From assembly GCF_000143415.4 (NCBI RefSeq), contig NW_003314302.1:1529208-1593207 (forward strand): a stretch of DNA of 64,000 bases. Direction: 5' to 3'. The first letter of the stretch is position 1; every line of letters begins with the position of its first letter. The stretch is from Selaginella moellendorffii (Eukaryota > Streptophyta > Lycopodiopsida > Selaginellales > Selaginellaceae). The notes under the pieces are model-generated. The model had not been told where the DNA came from and did no database searches. It saw only the letters and a program-made list of their open reading frames with translations. The position numbers were made by a program, and so were the translations under genes. Positions 32,391 to 42,051 of the stretch are shown piece by piece.

Positions 32391-34092
32391 TCACCCAGCG
32401 AAAAAGGAGAGTACCCGACCGTACACCTTGTCCTTGGCATTGAGGCCAAGCACGAAATCAAAATGGGCATAGTCGGGAATAAAGACGTGCTGTGGGCGCG
32501 AGGGGAGCTCCGCGATCAGGCGATCCACGTCCGTTGGATCCGAGAGCGCGTCACGCCCGCCGTTGATGAGGAGCAAGGGGAGTTGACTCGGGATGCCGGT
32601 CAAGTCGTACGAGGGCGGCGACTTTGACCGGTACCGCCGGAAGTTCTCGGTCGCGCCATAGTCAAACTTGCAGAAGGTCTGCGTACGGTACTCTGTACGA
32701 TACAAGCATTTGTTTCCCGGAAAATTGGAAGGGAACACTTTTCTGAGCTTACGCTGTGCGAAGTGCTTCATGTTCTTGGCGGAGGTGTCTTGGAGCTCGT
32801 AGTTGTCGTAGAATTCCCATCGGCTGTTGTTCAAGCAGCAATTGTTCCCTGTTTTGGAAGATCCGAGTGAAATTCACGGAAAGGAAGATTACATACCAGT
32901 GAGAAGTGTGATCCAGTTCTTCTGGCAGAAGTTGATGTTGTTTGGGCAGAGGTAATCCAGGAGCTGCTTTCCAGTCCGTCTGTTTTGGAGCAGAAAAACT
33001 ATGAGTGACACACGAACTTCCGAAAGCTTACGAGCGATAGGTGAGGCTGAACTGATAGATATGAAGAGCGTCATAAATCTGCAAAAGTCGAGAACCTTAA
33101 TGAAAAACCATTCAGTGCAAAGTTAAGAAAACGGGTCGATTCTACCTTATCAAGTTGTATGGCTATCCCGGCAAGTCCGATAGGTGAAGTAAAATGGTGA
33201 AGATAAGCGATGGGAGCGAGCATTACTGCCTTCTCGATGTATTCTACCAATTGGCCTTGAGAGAATGCTGCAAATGCTGCTTGTGTTCCCTGGTTGTGGA
33301 GAAGAAAGCCGAAACTAAAAGAAAAGAGAAAAGAGTGCTGGATACCTCGGAATACCCAATGAACTTGATCTGCCTGCCAGTGACGGCATACGTATGCTTG
33401 ATCATCGCAGAGAGGTCATACCGTGACAATTCATCCATACTCCAGTCCCAGAAGCCCTGCAAGAAAAGATTGTTTCGTCACATAAAACTTTCGAGAGAGA
33501 ACACTCACTTGATCGCTTCTCCTGTAAGAAACATGGCCGTAACTGAAGCTTGTAGTGCGCGTGTTTCCAAGCCACACATCATAACCGGCATCTGCGAGGA
33601 TATATGGCAAAGATTCAGAGGGAGGATTGAGCACCCAGATATCACCACCCTACAAGAACAAAACAACAAAATGAAAAAGAGAAAAGAAGAGTAACCATAG
33701 TGCCCAAAAACGGAGGAAAATGAAACTTACGATAAGAACTCCATGATACAAGAAGACAGGGCCTCGGCTTGCAGGAGACTTTGGACTCTTGATCCTCTGG
33801 ACACCAAGAAGAAAACTGTCCTCCGTTGTCACCTGATTCACAGACCCAAAGCTTAGTTTCCAGACTTCCCTCTGCAAACATCAAACTTTACCATGTACTC
33901 CTGGCAGTCGTAGCTGTATGGATGAACCAGCTGCCTGCACAGACCATCGCTCCTTTCGATCCTCTGCGCTGGTGGAGCAACTGCTAGTGCTACTGGCTCC
34001 CGTTGTTGCAAGACAACTGCGACGATCAGGGGGAGAAATCTTAGTAAAATTTGCTGCCTTAACTGTCGGCACAACGAGAAATCAGCCGCCAT
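32391..34092 (-). CDS. Acid lipase (LIP1/MPL1-like, AB-hydrolase)
   Basis: Eight exons: 34092-33892, 33832-33731, 33649-33509, 33456-33346, 33289-33146, 33078-33032, 32979-32897, 32848-32391 (428 aa); introns are 48-81 nt, all GT-AG with matching phases. The N-terminus is a signal peptide or anchor (LRQQILLRFLPLIVAVVL). Landmarks of the gastric/lysosomal lipase family: VFLYHGVL with the oxyanion His-Gly, ADAGYDVWLGNTRTT, WDWSMDELSRYDL, nucleophile motif GYSEG split by the fourth intron, acid GGRDALSD and catalytic DYAHFDF in the last exon. It should hydrolyse triacylglycerol or sterol esters in a secretory or vacuolar compartment. The nucleophile elbow has Tyr-Ser-Glu where Arabidopsis LIP1 has His-Ser-Leu. 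Intact. Confidence 0.94.
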
Positions 34093-35249
34093 TTTCAAAA
34101 AACTAGAGAACGAGAGAAGAGGCAGAAGATGCTTGTGTTGTATCTGAAAAGAGAAAAGGGAACGGAGAAGGGAAAAAAAGGAAGGGAAAAAATGCACCCA
34201 GTTGAGTTCTGGGTGTTTCACACACTAGAAATGGTACTTGGGAGTATGGCAATAAATACTAAAGCCACATAGGTCGAGCATTCAAGCTGTTGGTATAAAG
34301 GAGGGAAAAAAGAGGAGAGAGAGAGCGAGAGAGGGAGAGAAAAGAAAAATCCCTGGTTGTTGCTGATTGTCAAAAATCACTCTGTTCTTGCCGACTTTTA
34401 CGAAAGGGAAGGGAAGCAAACCTGGGGAAGTTCTCGAAGCTTGTTTTCTCGCAACCTTCTTTTGGGTACTGTCGAGATTCCCTGCCTGTAGAATCAGAAA
34501 GGAATTAGAATTTGTCGACGATGAGAAGGAAATTTTTTCTGCAAAACGAGAAGACAGTGAAGGATTTTAAGACCATGCGATGGAACACTGCTGCCTGCCA
34601 CTTACAAGAGTTTGGTGATCGAAATCAATGGAAGTTTTTAGCGTGAGATGGACTGACTGATCGAGTTAGTTGGATTTCCCTGTTAGGTGGCGAGAGAAGG
34701 GAATGGTGAGAAAACTAACAAGAAACTTTTTTGTACGAAAGAGAGAGAGAGACGTACCTTTTGGAACGAAAGAGCTGTGTAAAACGGATGCTCGAACGCA
34801 AACATAACATTTTTGTCCAGCTCGAGGAGGCTGATCGTGGTGCCAAGCCGAGCGAGTCTTCTGCTGGAATCAAAGCGATCACGAGAGGTTGTTGCGGTTA
34901 AATTGGATCGATCCCCACCTCGTGACACCTTTTCTTTCAAAACCTCCAGTTCACACTCCATTGAGTTCTATCAACAACTTTCGCACAGAGCGACTGTCAA
35001 AGACAAAACAAATCAAGACGAATACGAAAGCTTACCGAATTTCGCCACCCCAAAGTCAAAGAATTGTTCACGAAAAAGGAATGGATGGCTCGGATAAAAC
35101 TGCAGCGGCACCAAACTTTGGAAAATCAAGAGCTTTGCCTCGCTGATCACTTTTTCCTCCTTCCCAAAAGTAGAATCTTCGCTGCAAAAGATAAAGAAAA
35201 AAGAAGCCACTCCACTGAGTAGAAAGAAGATCGAAAACAGAAAACTTAC
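34093..35249. other. Between lipase and PPR gene; one exon-like stretch
   Basis: Holds the lipase promoter with a GA-rich tract (34310-34350), and the PPR 3' side. A minus-strand stretch from ATG at 34961 (MECELEVLKEKVSRGGD) to a GTACGT donor near 34757 looks exon-like (ISLLELDKNVMFAFEHPF). Another lies at 35182-35038 between a TTTTGCAG acceptor and a GTAAGC donor. They may be spliced 3' exons of the PPR transcript or an unrelated small gene. I recognise neither. Confidence 0.35.
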
Positions 35250-37577
35250 TCACTCAGCTGCTGAGTAGATGTTTGACATCAAAACATATCCAGCCGAATC
35301 GCTCTCGTCCAGCTTCACCAGAGCCTCAAACGCAAGCTTTCCCACCTCGACATTCTTCCAAGTCTGACACGCTGATAAAAGAGTCCTCCAAGTCAGTGCC
35401 GTTGCTTCATGCGGCATTGTCTTCACCATCTCGACTGCTTCGTCAAACCTGTTTGCCCGGCCGAGCATGTCGACCATGCAGTTGTAGTGCTCGAGCCCCG
35501 GTTCCATCCCGTGCCTGGACCGCATCGAGTGGAAAAACTTCTTGCCATCGTCGACGAGTCCGGCATGGCTGCAGGTGGTGAGAACCGAGACGAAGGTGGC
35601 GGCCGTCACTGCGACGCTCTCGTGATCCAATAGCATCTGATAGAAGAGCTCGAAAACACGCTCGGAGTCGCCTTGAAGGCTGTAGCACGATATCAGCGAG
35701 TTCCAGCTTAGCGAGTCCCTTGTGAGTCGCGAGTCGAAGACGTGCTGAGCTTGAGGGGCCTTGCCACACTTCCCGTAGAAATCCATGAGCAGCGTCTCTA
35801 GCGTCAGAGAATCCTCGAGCCCCCTCCGGCATGCAGCAGCGTGGAGAACTTTCCCGGCTCGCAAGTCGAGCAGCATCAGGCAGGCCCTGAAAGCGCAGGA
35901 AAACGTCCAAACTTTTGGAGAGCACTGATCTTCCACCTGCATTCGCTCGAAGAGTTCCAGTGCTGCCTTGGCCTCGCCGTTTTCTACGTGTCCCAGTATA
36001 AGAGCCGTCCAGGCCGAGACGTTCCGGCATGGCATGGAGTGAAAAACCACCCACAGCTCCTCCAGCCTACCACACCTCGCGTACATCTCCAGTAGAGCGT
36101 TTGCTACGGACATGTCCGACTCGCAATCCAGTTGCTTTCCCTGGCGATGCAAAGCTGTTCCTCTCTCCAAGCAGCTGGATCTCACGCCTTTCCCTGACTC
36201 GTCGGTGTTCCCTTCTTCTTTCGCGGCGATGTCGATGCAGGCAGTGAGAGCCGCTACTAAAGTCGTCGCGTTTGGAGCACATATGCCTTGAGCTTGCATC
36301 CGATCGTAAAACTCGAGAGCTCTCTCGCTTTCACCACCTTCCGCATGGCCGGTGATAAGAACGTTCCATGACGCCACGTCGTGGTGAGCCATGGCGTCAA
36401 AGACTCTGCGAGCGTCCTCTAGGCTCCCACACTTTGCGTACATGTCGATGAGAGAGGTGGCAATGAAGATATCCATGCTTCGCGACCGAGAGTGAATAGC
36501 CATCCCCTTTTCCAAGCTCTCCACCTTGACAAGCTGTTTTCCATCGATGAGCTGCCCGGTTTCTTTTCCAGCCAAGCTCGCGCAAGCCGTGAGAGCTGCC
36601 ACCACTGCTCGCTCGTCCGGCTCACAAGCTTCCGGACCGCTTCTCATCTGTGAAAAGAGCTCCAAAGCCAGCTCCGCCTCGGAGTTTAGCTCGTATCCGA
36701 CCATCATCGCCGTCCAAGTGATGACTGTCTTGCTCGACATGCTGTCGAAAACTCTGCGAGCTTCCACCACGCTGCCACACCTCGAGTACATGTCGATCAA
36801 GCAGTTTCCAACGAAGTTGTGCGAGTCACAGCCGTGCCGCCGAGCTACCGAGTGAACAGCCACACCCTGCCGCAACGCTTCCACCTTTAAGTTCATCCCG
36901 TCGATCCTGATTCCTTCTTCCTGTGCTGCTAAGTTCCCGCAAGCCAGGAGAGCCGCCATGACAGTTCTAGCGTTCGGTTCCAGCTGCATCCTATAGAAAA
37001 GCCTCAGAGCTTCGTCGTTCTCCCCGTTCTCCACATAGCCGAGAATGTAAACGTTCCACAAGCTCACGTCGGGGCGAGCTACGGTGTCGAAAACTTTCCG
37101 GGCTTGTTGCATGCCCCCACACTTTGCACAGAGAGCCACCAGAGCCGCGGCGACGAAGTTGTTTGCGTGAGAGCCAGCGCGGGAGTAAAGAGCCATGCCG
37201 CTCTCTAGAAACTCGAGCTGGCGAGCCTGGTTTCTGGTCGCCTGGTGTGTGTAGGCCATGAGCACCGCAACGAAAGTCCTGGAGCTCGGTGAGCATCGCT
37301 TGGAAGCTTGCATGGCGTCGAACAGCCGCAGAGCCTCTTCGCTGTTTCCATTCTCGACGTAGCCGAGGATGAGAGCGTTCCATGAAACCACGTCGCGGTG
37401 GAGCATATTGTCGAAAACTTTGCGAGCTTCTACCATGCTGCCACAGTTCGCGTACATGTCCACCAGTGCTGTGGCAACAAACAAGTCGGATTCGTGGCCG
37501 GCGTCGATGGCATCGCGGTGGATTTTTCGTCCTTTCTCGACGTCCTTGGAGGCGGAGCATGACTTCAATCCGGCCAT
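35250..37577 (-). CDS. PLS-class PPR protein, probably with an upstream first exon
   Basis: Main exon of 775 aa from the first ATG in frame (37577, MAGLKSCSAS). It carries about 18 PPR, L and S type repeats in the usual PLS alternation (VSWNALILGYVENG, DMYAKCGSLEDARRVF repeated with variations). The frame continues upstream past 37577 to an acceptor GTGTTCCAG ending at 37638, the same sequence that precedes exon 2 of the PPR gene at 45.2 kb, so a first exon further right is likely. The protein stops shortly after YVLMSNIYSAAE, where other PLS proteins go on into the E domain; no E or DYW domain is encoded unless exons at 35.0-35.2 kb are joined. Probable organelle RNA-binding protein. The repeats are intact; both ends are unsure. 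Confidence 0.85.
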   Translation of the reverse strand: MAGLKSCSASKDVEKGRKIHRDAIDAGHESDLFVATALVDMYANCGSMVEARKVFDNMLHRDVVSWNALILGYVENGNSEEALRLFDAMQASKRCSPSSRTFVAVLMAYTHQATRNQARQLEFLESGMALYSRAGSHANNFVAAALVALCAKCGGMQQARKVFDTVARPDVSLWNVYILGYVENGENDEALRLFYRMQLEPNARTVMAALLACGNLAAQEEGIRIDGMNLKVEALRQGVAVHSVARRHGCDSHNFVGNCLIDMYSRCGSVVEARRVFDSMSSKTVITWTAMMVGYELNSEAELALELFSQMRSGPEACEPDERAVVAALTACASLAGKETGQLIDGKQLVKVESLEKGMAIHSRSRSMDIFIATSLIDMYAKCGSLEDARRVFDAMAHHDVASWNVLITGHAEGGESERALEFYDRMQAQGICAPNATTLVAALTACIDIAAKEEGNTDESGKGVRSSCLERGTALHRQGKQLDCESDMSVANALLEMYARCGRLEELWVVFHSMPCRNVSAWTALILGHVENGEAKAALELFERMQVEDQCSPKVWTFSCAFRACLMLLDLRAGKVLHAAACRRGLEDSLTLETLLMDFYGKCGKAPQAQHVFDSRLTRDSLSWNSLISCYSLQGDSERVFELFYQMLLDHESVAVTAATFVSVLTTCSHAGLVDDGKKFFHSMRSRHGMEPGLEHYNCMVDMLGRANRFDEAVEMVKTMPHEATALTWRTLLSACQTWKNVEVGKLAFEALVKLDESDSAGYVLMSNIYSAAE

Positions 37578-38199
37578 GAACGCGCATTTTCTCTCGTGTT
37601 TTTGTGAGCCCGTCCTTGCTGAAAGTCCATTCGAATGCTGGAACACGAAGCACAGTTTTTCTTTGAAAATGATATAGGAAAAAGTGGTGAAACTCGACTC
37701 ACCTCTCTCGAGTCGAGCTCTTTTCTTGCTGTGGATTTAGTTGAGCTCTGTGATTCACAAGAGAGAGGTGAGAATTCAGAGCCTACAAGCTTATCTTACC
37801 TTCGTCTTTGTCCTCGTGGAAGCCAAGCTCTCATCCAGAAATTCGCTCGAGTGCTGCAAGGATTTCTTTCTCGTTTCGCCTTGTCCTTAAAAATCGTGTC
37901 TCAACATACCTCTGATGTAGAATATCCCGGCCTAGGAAACGCGCTCGGCTGGAAGAACAAGAACGAAGAATCCATTGCAAAAATCTTGACAGAAATCAAA
38001 ATGTAGCTACCTCTTCGATCCTGGAGGCGCCAGGAATGCTCAAAGCTGTTTTAGCGATGGCGCATTGTCGCGCAATGCGCCTCATTCATTCCAAAGAAAC
38101 CTAAATGTGCCACGAACTGGGCTAAAACCCTCGAAGAACCCTAAAAGAAGGCACAAAATATATTCATTCGCACGAAAAACTTAGCCAAAACTCTCTTCT
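37578..38199. other. PPR 5' region and Lys/Gly gene 3' side
   Basis: Should contain the first exon and promoter of the PPR gene. A minus-strand GTGAGT donor at 37702 closes an open stretch in the right phase for the acceptor at 37638, but that stretch has no ATG. Another ATG-initiated short stretch near 37835 (MRAWLPRGQRRR) ends at a GTAAGA donor but in a different phase. The first exon is therefore unresolved. Confidence 0.35.
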
Positions 38200-38730
38200 T
38201 CACTTCTTCTTCTTTCCTCCTCCGCCGCCCTTTTTCTTCCCGCCGCCGCCGCCGCCGCCACCACCACCGCCAACTTTCTTCTTCCCACCGCCGCCGCCGC
38301 CACCACCGCCACCTTTCTTCTCACCACCGCCGCCACCCTTCTTCTTCCCGCCGCCATCGCCGCCACCACCTTTCTTCTTTCCGCCACCGCCGCCACCTTT
38401 CTTTCCACCTCCATCGCCGCCACCTTTCTTCACTTTCTTCGCAGCGTCTCCGGCCTTCTTCTTTGCGGTTTCGAGCCCTTCTTTGGCAGTGTCCGCCACC
38501 TTTTCCACGACTTTCTTCACCTTCTTGGCGGTGCTCTTCACTTGATTCTTCATGTCGTGTTGGGTATTTCTCTTGCCTGGGAGAACTTTCTCTATCGTAG
38601 ACTTTGGTTTCGTGCTTTTGACGCGGCTGCATTCTTTCCCGTAGTTGTTTTTGCTCCCGCCACCCTCGCTCAGCATCTTCTCATCCTCGGGATCAGCCCT
38701 CTTCTTCCCCTGTTTGTGCATCACCACCAT
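38200..38730 (-). CDS. Lysine/glycine-rich low-complexity protein
   Basis: 176 aa from ATG at 38730. The first half is strongly basic with alanine/lysine heptad-like stretches (VKSTAKKVKKVVEKVADTAK, AGDAAKKVKK) reminiscent of LEA_4 proteins or histone H1 tails. The second half is only Gly and Lys with a few Asp, in GGGKKKGGGG units encoded by GCC-type trinucleotide repeats on the plus strand. No family is certain; nucleic-acid binding or desiccation protection are both guesses. A different 5' end is possible: a GTAAAC donor at 38812 closes an open stretch starting at ATG 39035, and a CAG acceptor at 38713 opens this frame at GKKRADPEDE in the same phase, which would replace the first seven codons with about 75 others. 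Confidence 0.5.
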   Translation of the reverse strand: MVVMHKQGKKRADPEDEKMLSEGGGSKNNYGKECSRVKSTKPKSTIEKVLPGKRNTQHDMKNQVKSTAKKVKKVVEKVADTAKEGLETAKKKAGDAAKKVKKGGGDGGGKKGGGGGGKKKGGGGDGGGKKKGGGGGEKKGGGGGGGGGGKKKVGGGGGGGGGGGKKKGGGGGKKKK

Positions 38731-39273
38731 CGAAATCCAAGACAGTTAAATCGATTGGACATCGCCCATTAGAGAAACTTATCGAAGAGAAAGGAGAGAG
38801 ACTCGTTTACATATGGGCGATTGAGCAAGAGCTTCCTGAAATCTCTACAAATCGATGCCACTCCCGGGCTAGAGGCGGCGGTGGCGGCAGCGGCGGCAGT
38901 GCTGAGAGGATTGAAGCTGCTCAATTGGAACGGCGGTGGCGCCGATGATGCCAAGATCATCACAGCATTTGCGCTGGTCGCTGGGGAGGACCGGCATCTC
39001 ATCAATTGGCCCAAAAGGCCCATTGCACTCCTCATCGCGATCTCTAGTAGTTCACTGGCAAACAATCTTTCCTCCGATCGATCGATCGATCGACGAACCG
39101 GGAACCAAATTTGAAGAGCGGCAAAAAAACCCGGGAGATTGTTAGGGATTTCAAATCAAAACCTTTTGCCACGTTGGCGTCGCCAAGATTTTTAACCCCC
39201 TTTTGCTTAACTTCTATTTTAAAGGCAATATAGGTTTGGATTAAAGCAAAGGGTTTTTTTCACTAGTTGTGAG
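38731..39273. other. Possible alternative first exon and shared upstream region
   Basis: Minus-strand open stretch from ATG 39035 (MRSAMGLLGQLMRCRSSPAT) to 38813 is a candidate first exon for the Lys/Gly gene and begins like an organelle presequence. A GATCGATC run (39078-39094) lies upstream. The right part holds the promoter of the B3 gene, which diverges from here. Confidence 0.35.
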
Positions 39274-40053
39274 ATGGCAAGCAAAGATTTTTCTGGACTG
39301 TTGGTTCTTGCAGACGCTGCAGCCTTGCAGCCAAGTTTCCCGAAGACATTTATCCTGAGAAGGAAGCGGTCTCCACGGAAATCCATGCTCTGGAGGGCTC
39401 TACTTTGGTTCACGGCGGATATGAGCACCAGCGAGCCCGATTCCAACGGCAAAAGACGAGTGATTAACCAGGAAGCTGGGCAGCTACAAGAGAAGAAACG
39501 AAGAAAGGTGGTGGTCATGGACGAAAGTCAAGGACTGGGACAAAAGGTAAAGATACTTAAGATGGGCGATCGAGATGTCGGTTCAAGGACTGATGAGTTG
39601 AAAGATTCCTCCTCCTCTGGTGAAGATGGCGCGATTCAGGCGGCGGGAGACACCAAGAAATCGAAGTGTCACAAGTGGAGACCCCGGAAACGCGAGGATC
39701 CTCTCGTCACCTGCGATCCATCTCGTTGGGCTTTATTATTTGGCAAGAAGCTGACCGCCAGCGACGTGAATAGCCTGCACAGATTGCTCATCCCGGTCAA
39801 GTACGAGTCGATGCTCCCGAATGAAAAGGTTCTCGTGGAATTTGTGGACGAAGAGGGCGGAGTTTGGGAGCTCCGGTGCAAGAAAGGGAAAACTGGGAGC
39901 CTGATCACAACACACTGGATTCATTACGTGAGGGAGCACTCGCTCAAGGAAGGAGACACCGTTCGTTTTTACAAGAAGGTTTCCTCGGCTGATCCTAAGT
40001 TTGGAATCTCATTTGCAAGAACTTCTGGAAAGGCAAAAGGTCCTTCATACTAA
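39274..40053 (+). CDS. B3-domain DNA-binding protein
   Basis: Intronless, 259 aa, ATG at 39274. The N-terminal 145 residues are polar and basic with nuclear-localisation-like runs (EKKRRK, KWRPRKRED). Residues about 150-245 form a B3 domain: LFGKKLTASDVNSLHRLLIP, then VEFVDEEGGVWELRCKK, then THWIHYVREHSLKEGDTVRFY, which is the canonical order and spacing. No AP2, ARF or CW domain, so it belongs to the stand-alone (REM or related) B3 proteins. Probable nuclear transcription regulator. Its stop codon overlaps that of the convergent gene to the right: TAA at 40051-40053 against TAG read from 40052-40050. Confidence 0.88.
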   Translation: MASKDFSGLLVLADAAALQPSFPKTFILRRKRSPRKSMLWRALLWFTADMSTSEPDSNGKRRVINQEAGQLQEKKRRKVVVMDESQGLGQKVKILKMGDRDVGSRTDELKDSSSSGEDGAIQAAGDTKKSKCHKWRPRKREDPLVTCDPSRWALLFGKKLTASDVNSLHRLLIPVKYESMLPNEKVLVEFVDEEGGVWELRCKKGKTGSLITTHWIHYVREHSLKEGDTVRFYKKVSSADPKFGISFARTSGKAKGPSY

Positions 40054-41417
40054 AGTTTGGGCCGCCTGGGTTTGAGAAAGATGCCAGCGATCTTCCCGTT
40101 AGCCCCCTTGGGGAAGAAAAATCCCGGTACCGAAGCGTCCCCTGTTCCGTACAAAACTTGGAGAACTTGCTGGGGCGATCTCGAGATGGCCATGGAGTAG
40201 TCATTCGCGGAGATCAAATTCCCGTTTACTTGCTTCTCGGCTCCACGGTTTTGATGCACACTCAAGCCCTCGTCGGCCTTTCTTGTGTGATCAAGCTTGT
40301 GCCGGAGATCCGAGACGAGGCTTGTCAACTTTGCGACTGTGACGTTGTACGGACGCAGCTTGTTTTCCATGATCTCGAAGAGCAATGTCCGGATCACTGC
40401 GTCCTGGCCGGCTTGGACTCCCATCAATCCGGAAACCAACTGTTTTGAAGAAACAAAGAATCTCTTGAAAATCTTCATTAAAACTAGTAATTCTTTGTTA
40501 CCTTTCGTGCTTGAATGCCAGTGACTCGATTGCTAGAATCTATGAGCGTGTTGAGACCAATGTACGGTATCACATATGCAGCAATGAGAAAGTTTGCGTC
40601 GTTTTCGTACGGATCAAAGTGCAAAGAACCACCACCATCAACTTCGGTGTGATTGTGAATGAGAGCCTTGCTGATGAGGGAATCCCACACTCCAACACTG
40701 ATGTTTAGCAAGGGCCGGCAAATTGATTGTTTGTCCAGCTTATCATGGATTGCCCTGTGTGGGAAACAGCTTTAGAAAAAAAGACTTGAGAGAAAGAAAT
40801 GTTAATTACCTGATATGACCTGTAGATTGGAGCCCAAGTTCTTTGGCAACATGCTCCATTCGTGTAGAGAGTCGAGCTTTGCGGCCTCCAACAGGCGGTG
40901 GCCCCTTCTTGGCAAGCTTTGCATTAACTTTGTCAAGCCCGTGTCCAAACGCTGCATGGAGGAAGAACTCGGCTTGGAGATAGTGAATGTTGAGAGCAAG
41001 GTTGATTCGATCGACATCGCTGGAGGTGAAGTTTACTGGCGGCGGTGGTGGCGGGCACAAAGGAGGCGGTGGCGGTGGCGGTGGCGGTAGCATTGGAGGC
41101 CACGGAAATGGAAAGGAGGGCCATGGAAAGTGCGGGATGATGTTATACCACCAGGGAAGTCCATCGTTGTCATCTTTTGCGAGTGATCTCGAGAGCCGGT
41201 TCAGGAAAATTTGATAGGCTTTCCAGAGCTCTTGGAAATCCTGGCTCGTGTTGTCGATGATCGAGTGTGGATGCTTGGGATGTTTCGAGTGCTTTCGATG
41301 GTGCTGTAGATCATGGTGGCCGTGATGAACCACTTGATCCTTCTGTGAACTCACAGCTGACGCACTAAAGCAATCGATCGAAAGCAGCAGCAGCAGTGGC
41401 AGGAATTTGCCAATCAT
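40050..41417 (-). CDS. Desiccation-related protein, PCC13-62-like (ferritin-like)
   Basis: Exons 41417-40810, 40754-40502 and 40439-40050 give 416 aa; introns are 55 and 62 nt. MIGKFLPLLLLLSIDCFSAS is a signal peptide. A His-rich stretch (HHGHHDLQHHRKHSKHPKHP) and a Pro-rich stretch with nine consecutive prolines (about residues 105-130) come before the conserved part. From about residue 130 it follows PCC13-62: NLALNIHYLQAEFFLHAAFG, GLDKVNAKL, GPPPVGGRKA, FDPYENDANFLIAAYVIPY, LMGVQAGQDAVIRTLL and YSMAISRSPQQVLQVLYGTG. Family members are ferritin-like, secreted or wall-associated and induced by drying in resurrection plants; biochemical role unknown. The His/Pro insert is not in the relatives I recall. 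Confidence 0.92.
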
Positions 41418-41601
41418 TTTGCCCGGACGACAGTTACTTTCAACTGACTGTGACCCTAAAGGATATCCAGGGATGTTTTAATCAAATTAAATCATTAAAA
41501 TGTTTATTTGTTCAAATTTCTTGCAAAAATGAGAGATGGGATGTCTTGGAACAAAGATATATATATTTTTATTACTATAACTTAAGTAAGTGTGTGAATT
41601 T

Positions 41602-41928
41602 TCATAGATCTTTGAGAAGTTCCTCCAAGTCGACCTTGTCCAATCTGAACTCTTCAAGTAGTTCTTGATTCATCACGAGTTCGTTGTCCACCTTTCTGGG
41701 TTCTCCAAGTTCAAAGAAACTTGCGTGATCCATCTGGGATCCTTCCAGATCCATCAACGCTGGAGGATACAGGGCGATCCTCTTGTGTGGAGAACGCTTC
41801 CTCTTGGTCGACCAAGTTAAACTCTTCGAAGAACGGGGACGTGGAGAACGCTTCCTCTTGTTACACCAAGTCGGCTTTAAGGAAATTGGGGATGGATGAT
41901 CAATCGAAGAACTCGAGTGAGAACCCAT
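41602..41928 (-). CDS. Small protein with basic repeats and acidic tail
   Basis: 108 aa from ATG at 41928 (MGSHSSSS). Residues about 18-50 contain a tandem duplication of a segment ending KRKRSP (PTWCNKRKRSP and LTWSTKRKRSP), two nuclear-localisation-like clusters; the duplication is also visible at DNA level (GAACGCTTCCTCTTG occurs twice, near 41790 and 41845). The last 40 residues are acidic and leucine-rich (ELLEEFRLDKVDLEELLKDL), like a short activation or interaction helix. No family recognised. It is flanked by the desiccation protein gene (promoter side) and the 3' end of the DYW gene. Confidence 0.5.
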   Translation of the reverse strand: MGSHSSSSIDHPSPISLKPTWCNKRKRSPRPRSSKSLTWSTKRKRSPHKRIALYPPALMDLEGSQMDHASFFELGEPRKVDNELVMNQELLEEFRLDKVDLEELLKDL

Positions 41929-42051
41929 TGTCTTTCCTTCTGATCCCTTACCTTCATGGATTTATAGAAAACTAAACTACCCTTTGTGTTAATAACCACC
42001 TTTTTGCTTTGTTCCTTATTTTAAAAATAAATTAAATAAAATTTAACCGAA

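Noticed and set aside
34367-34570. Plus-strand frame right of the lipase gene
   Set aside because: No ATG, no motif and no splice partner; kept only as part of the unassigned region.
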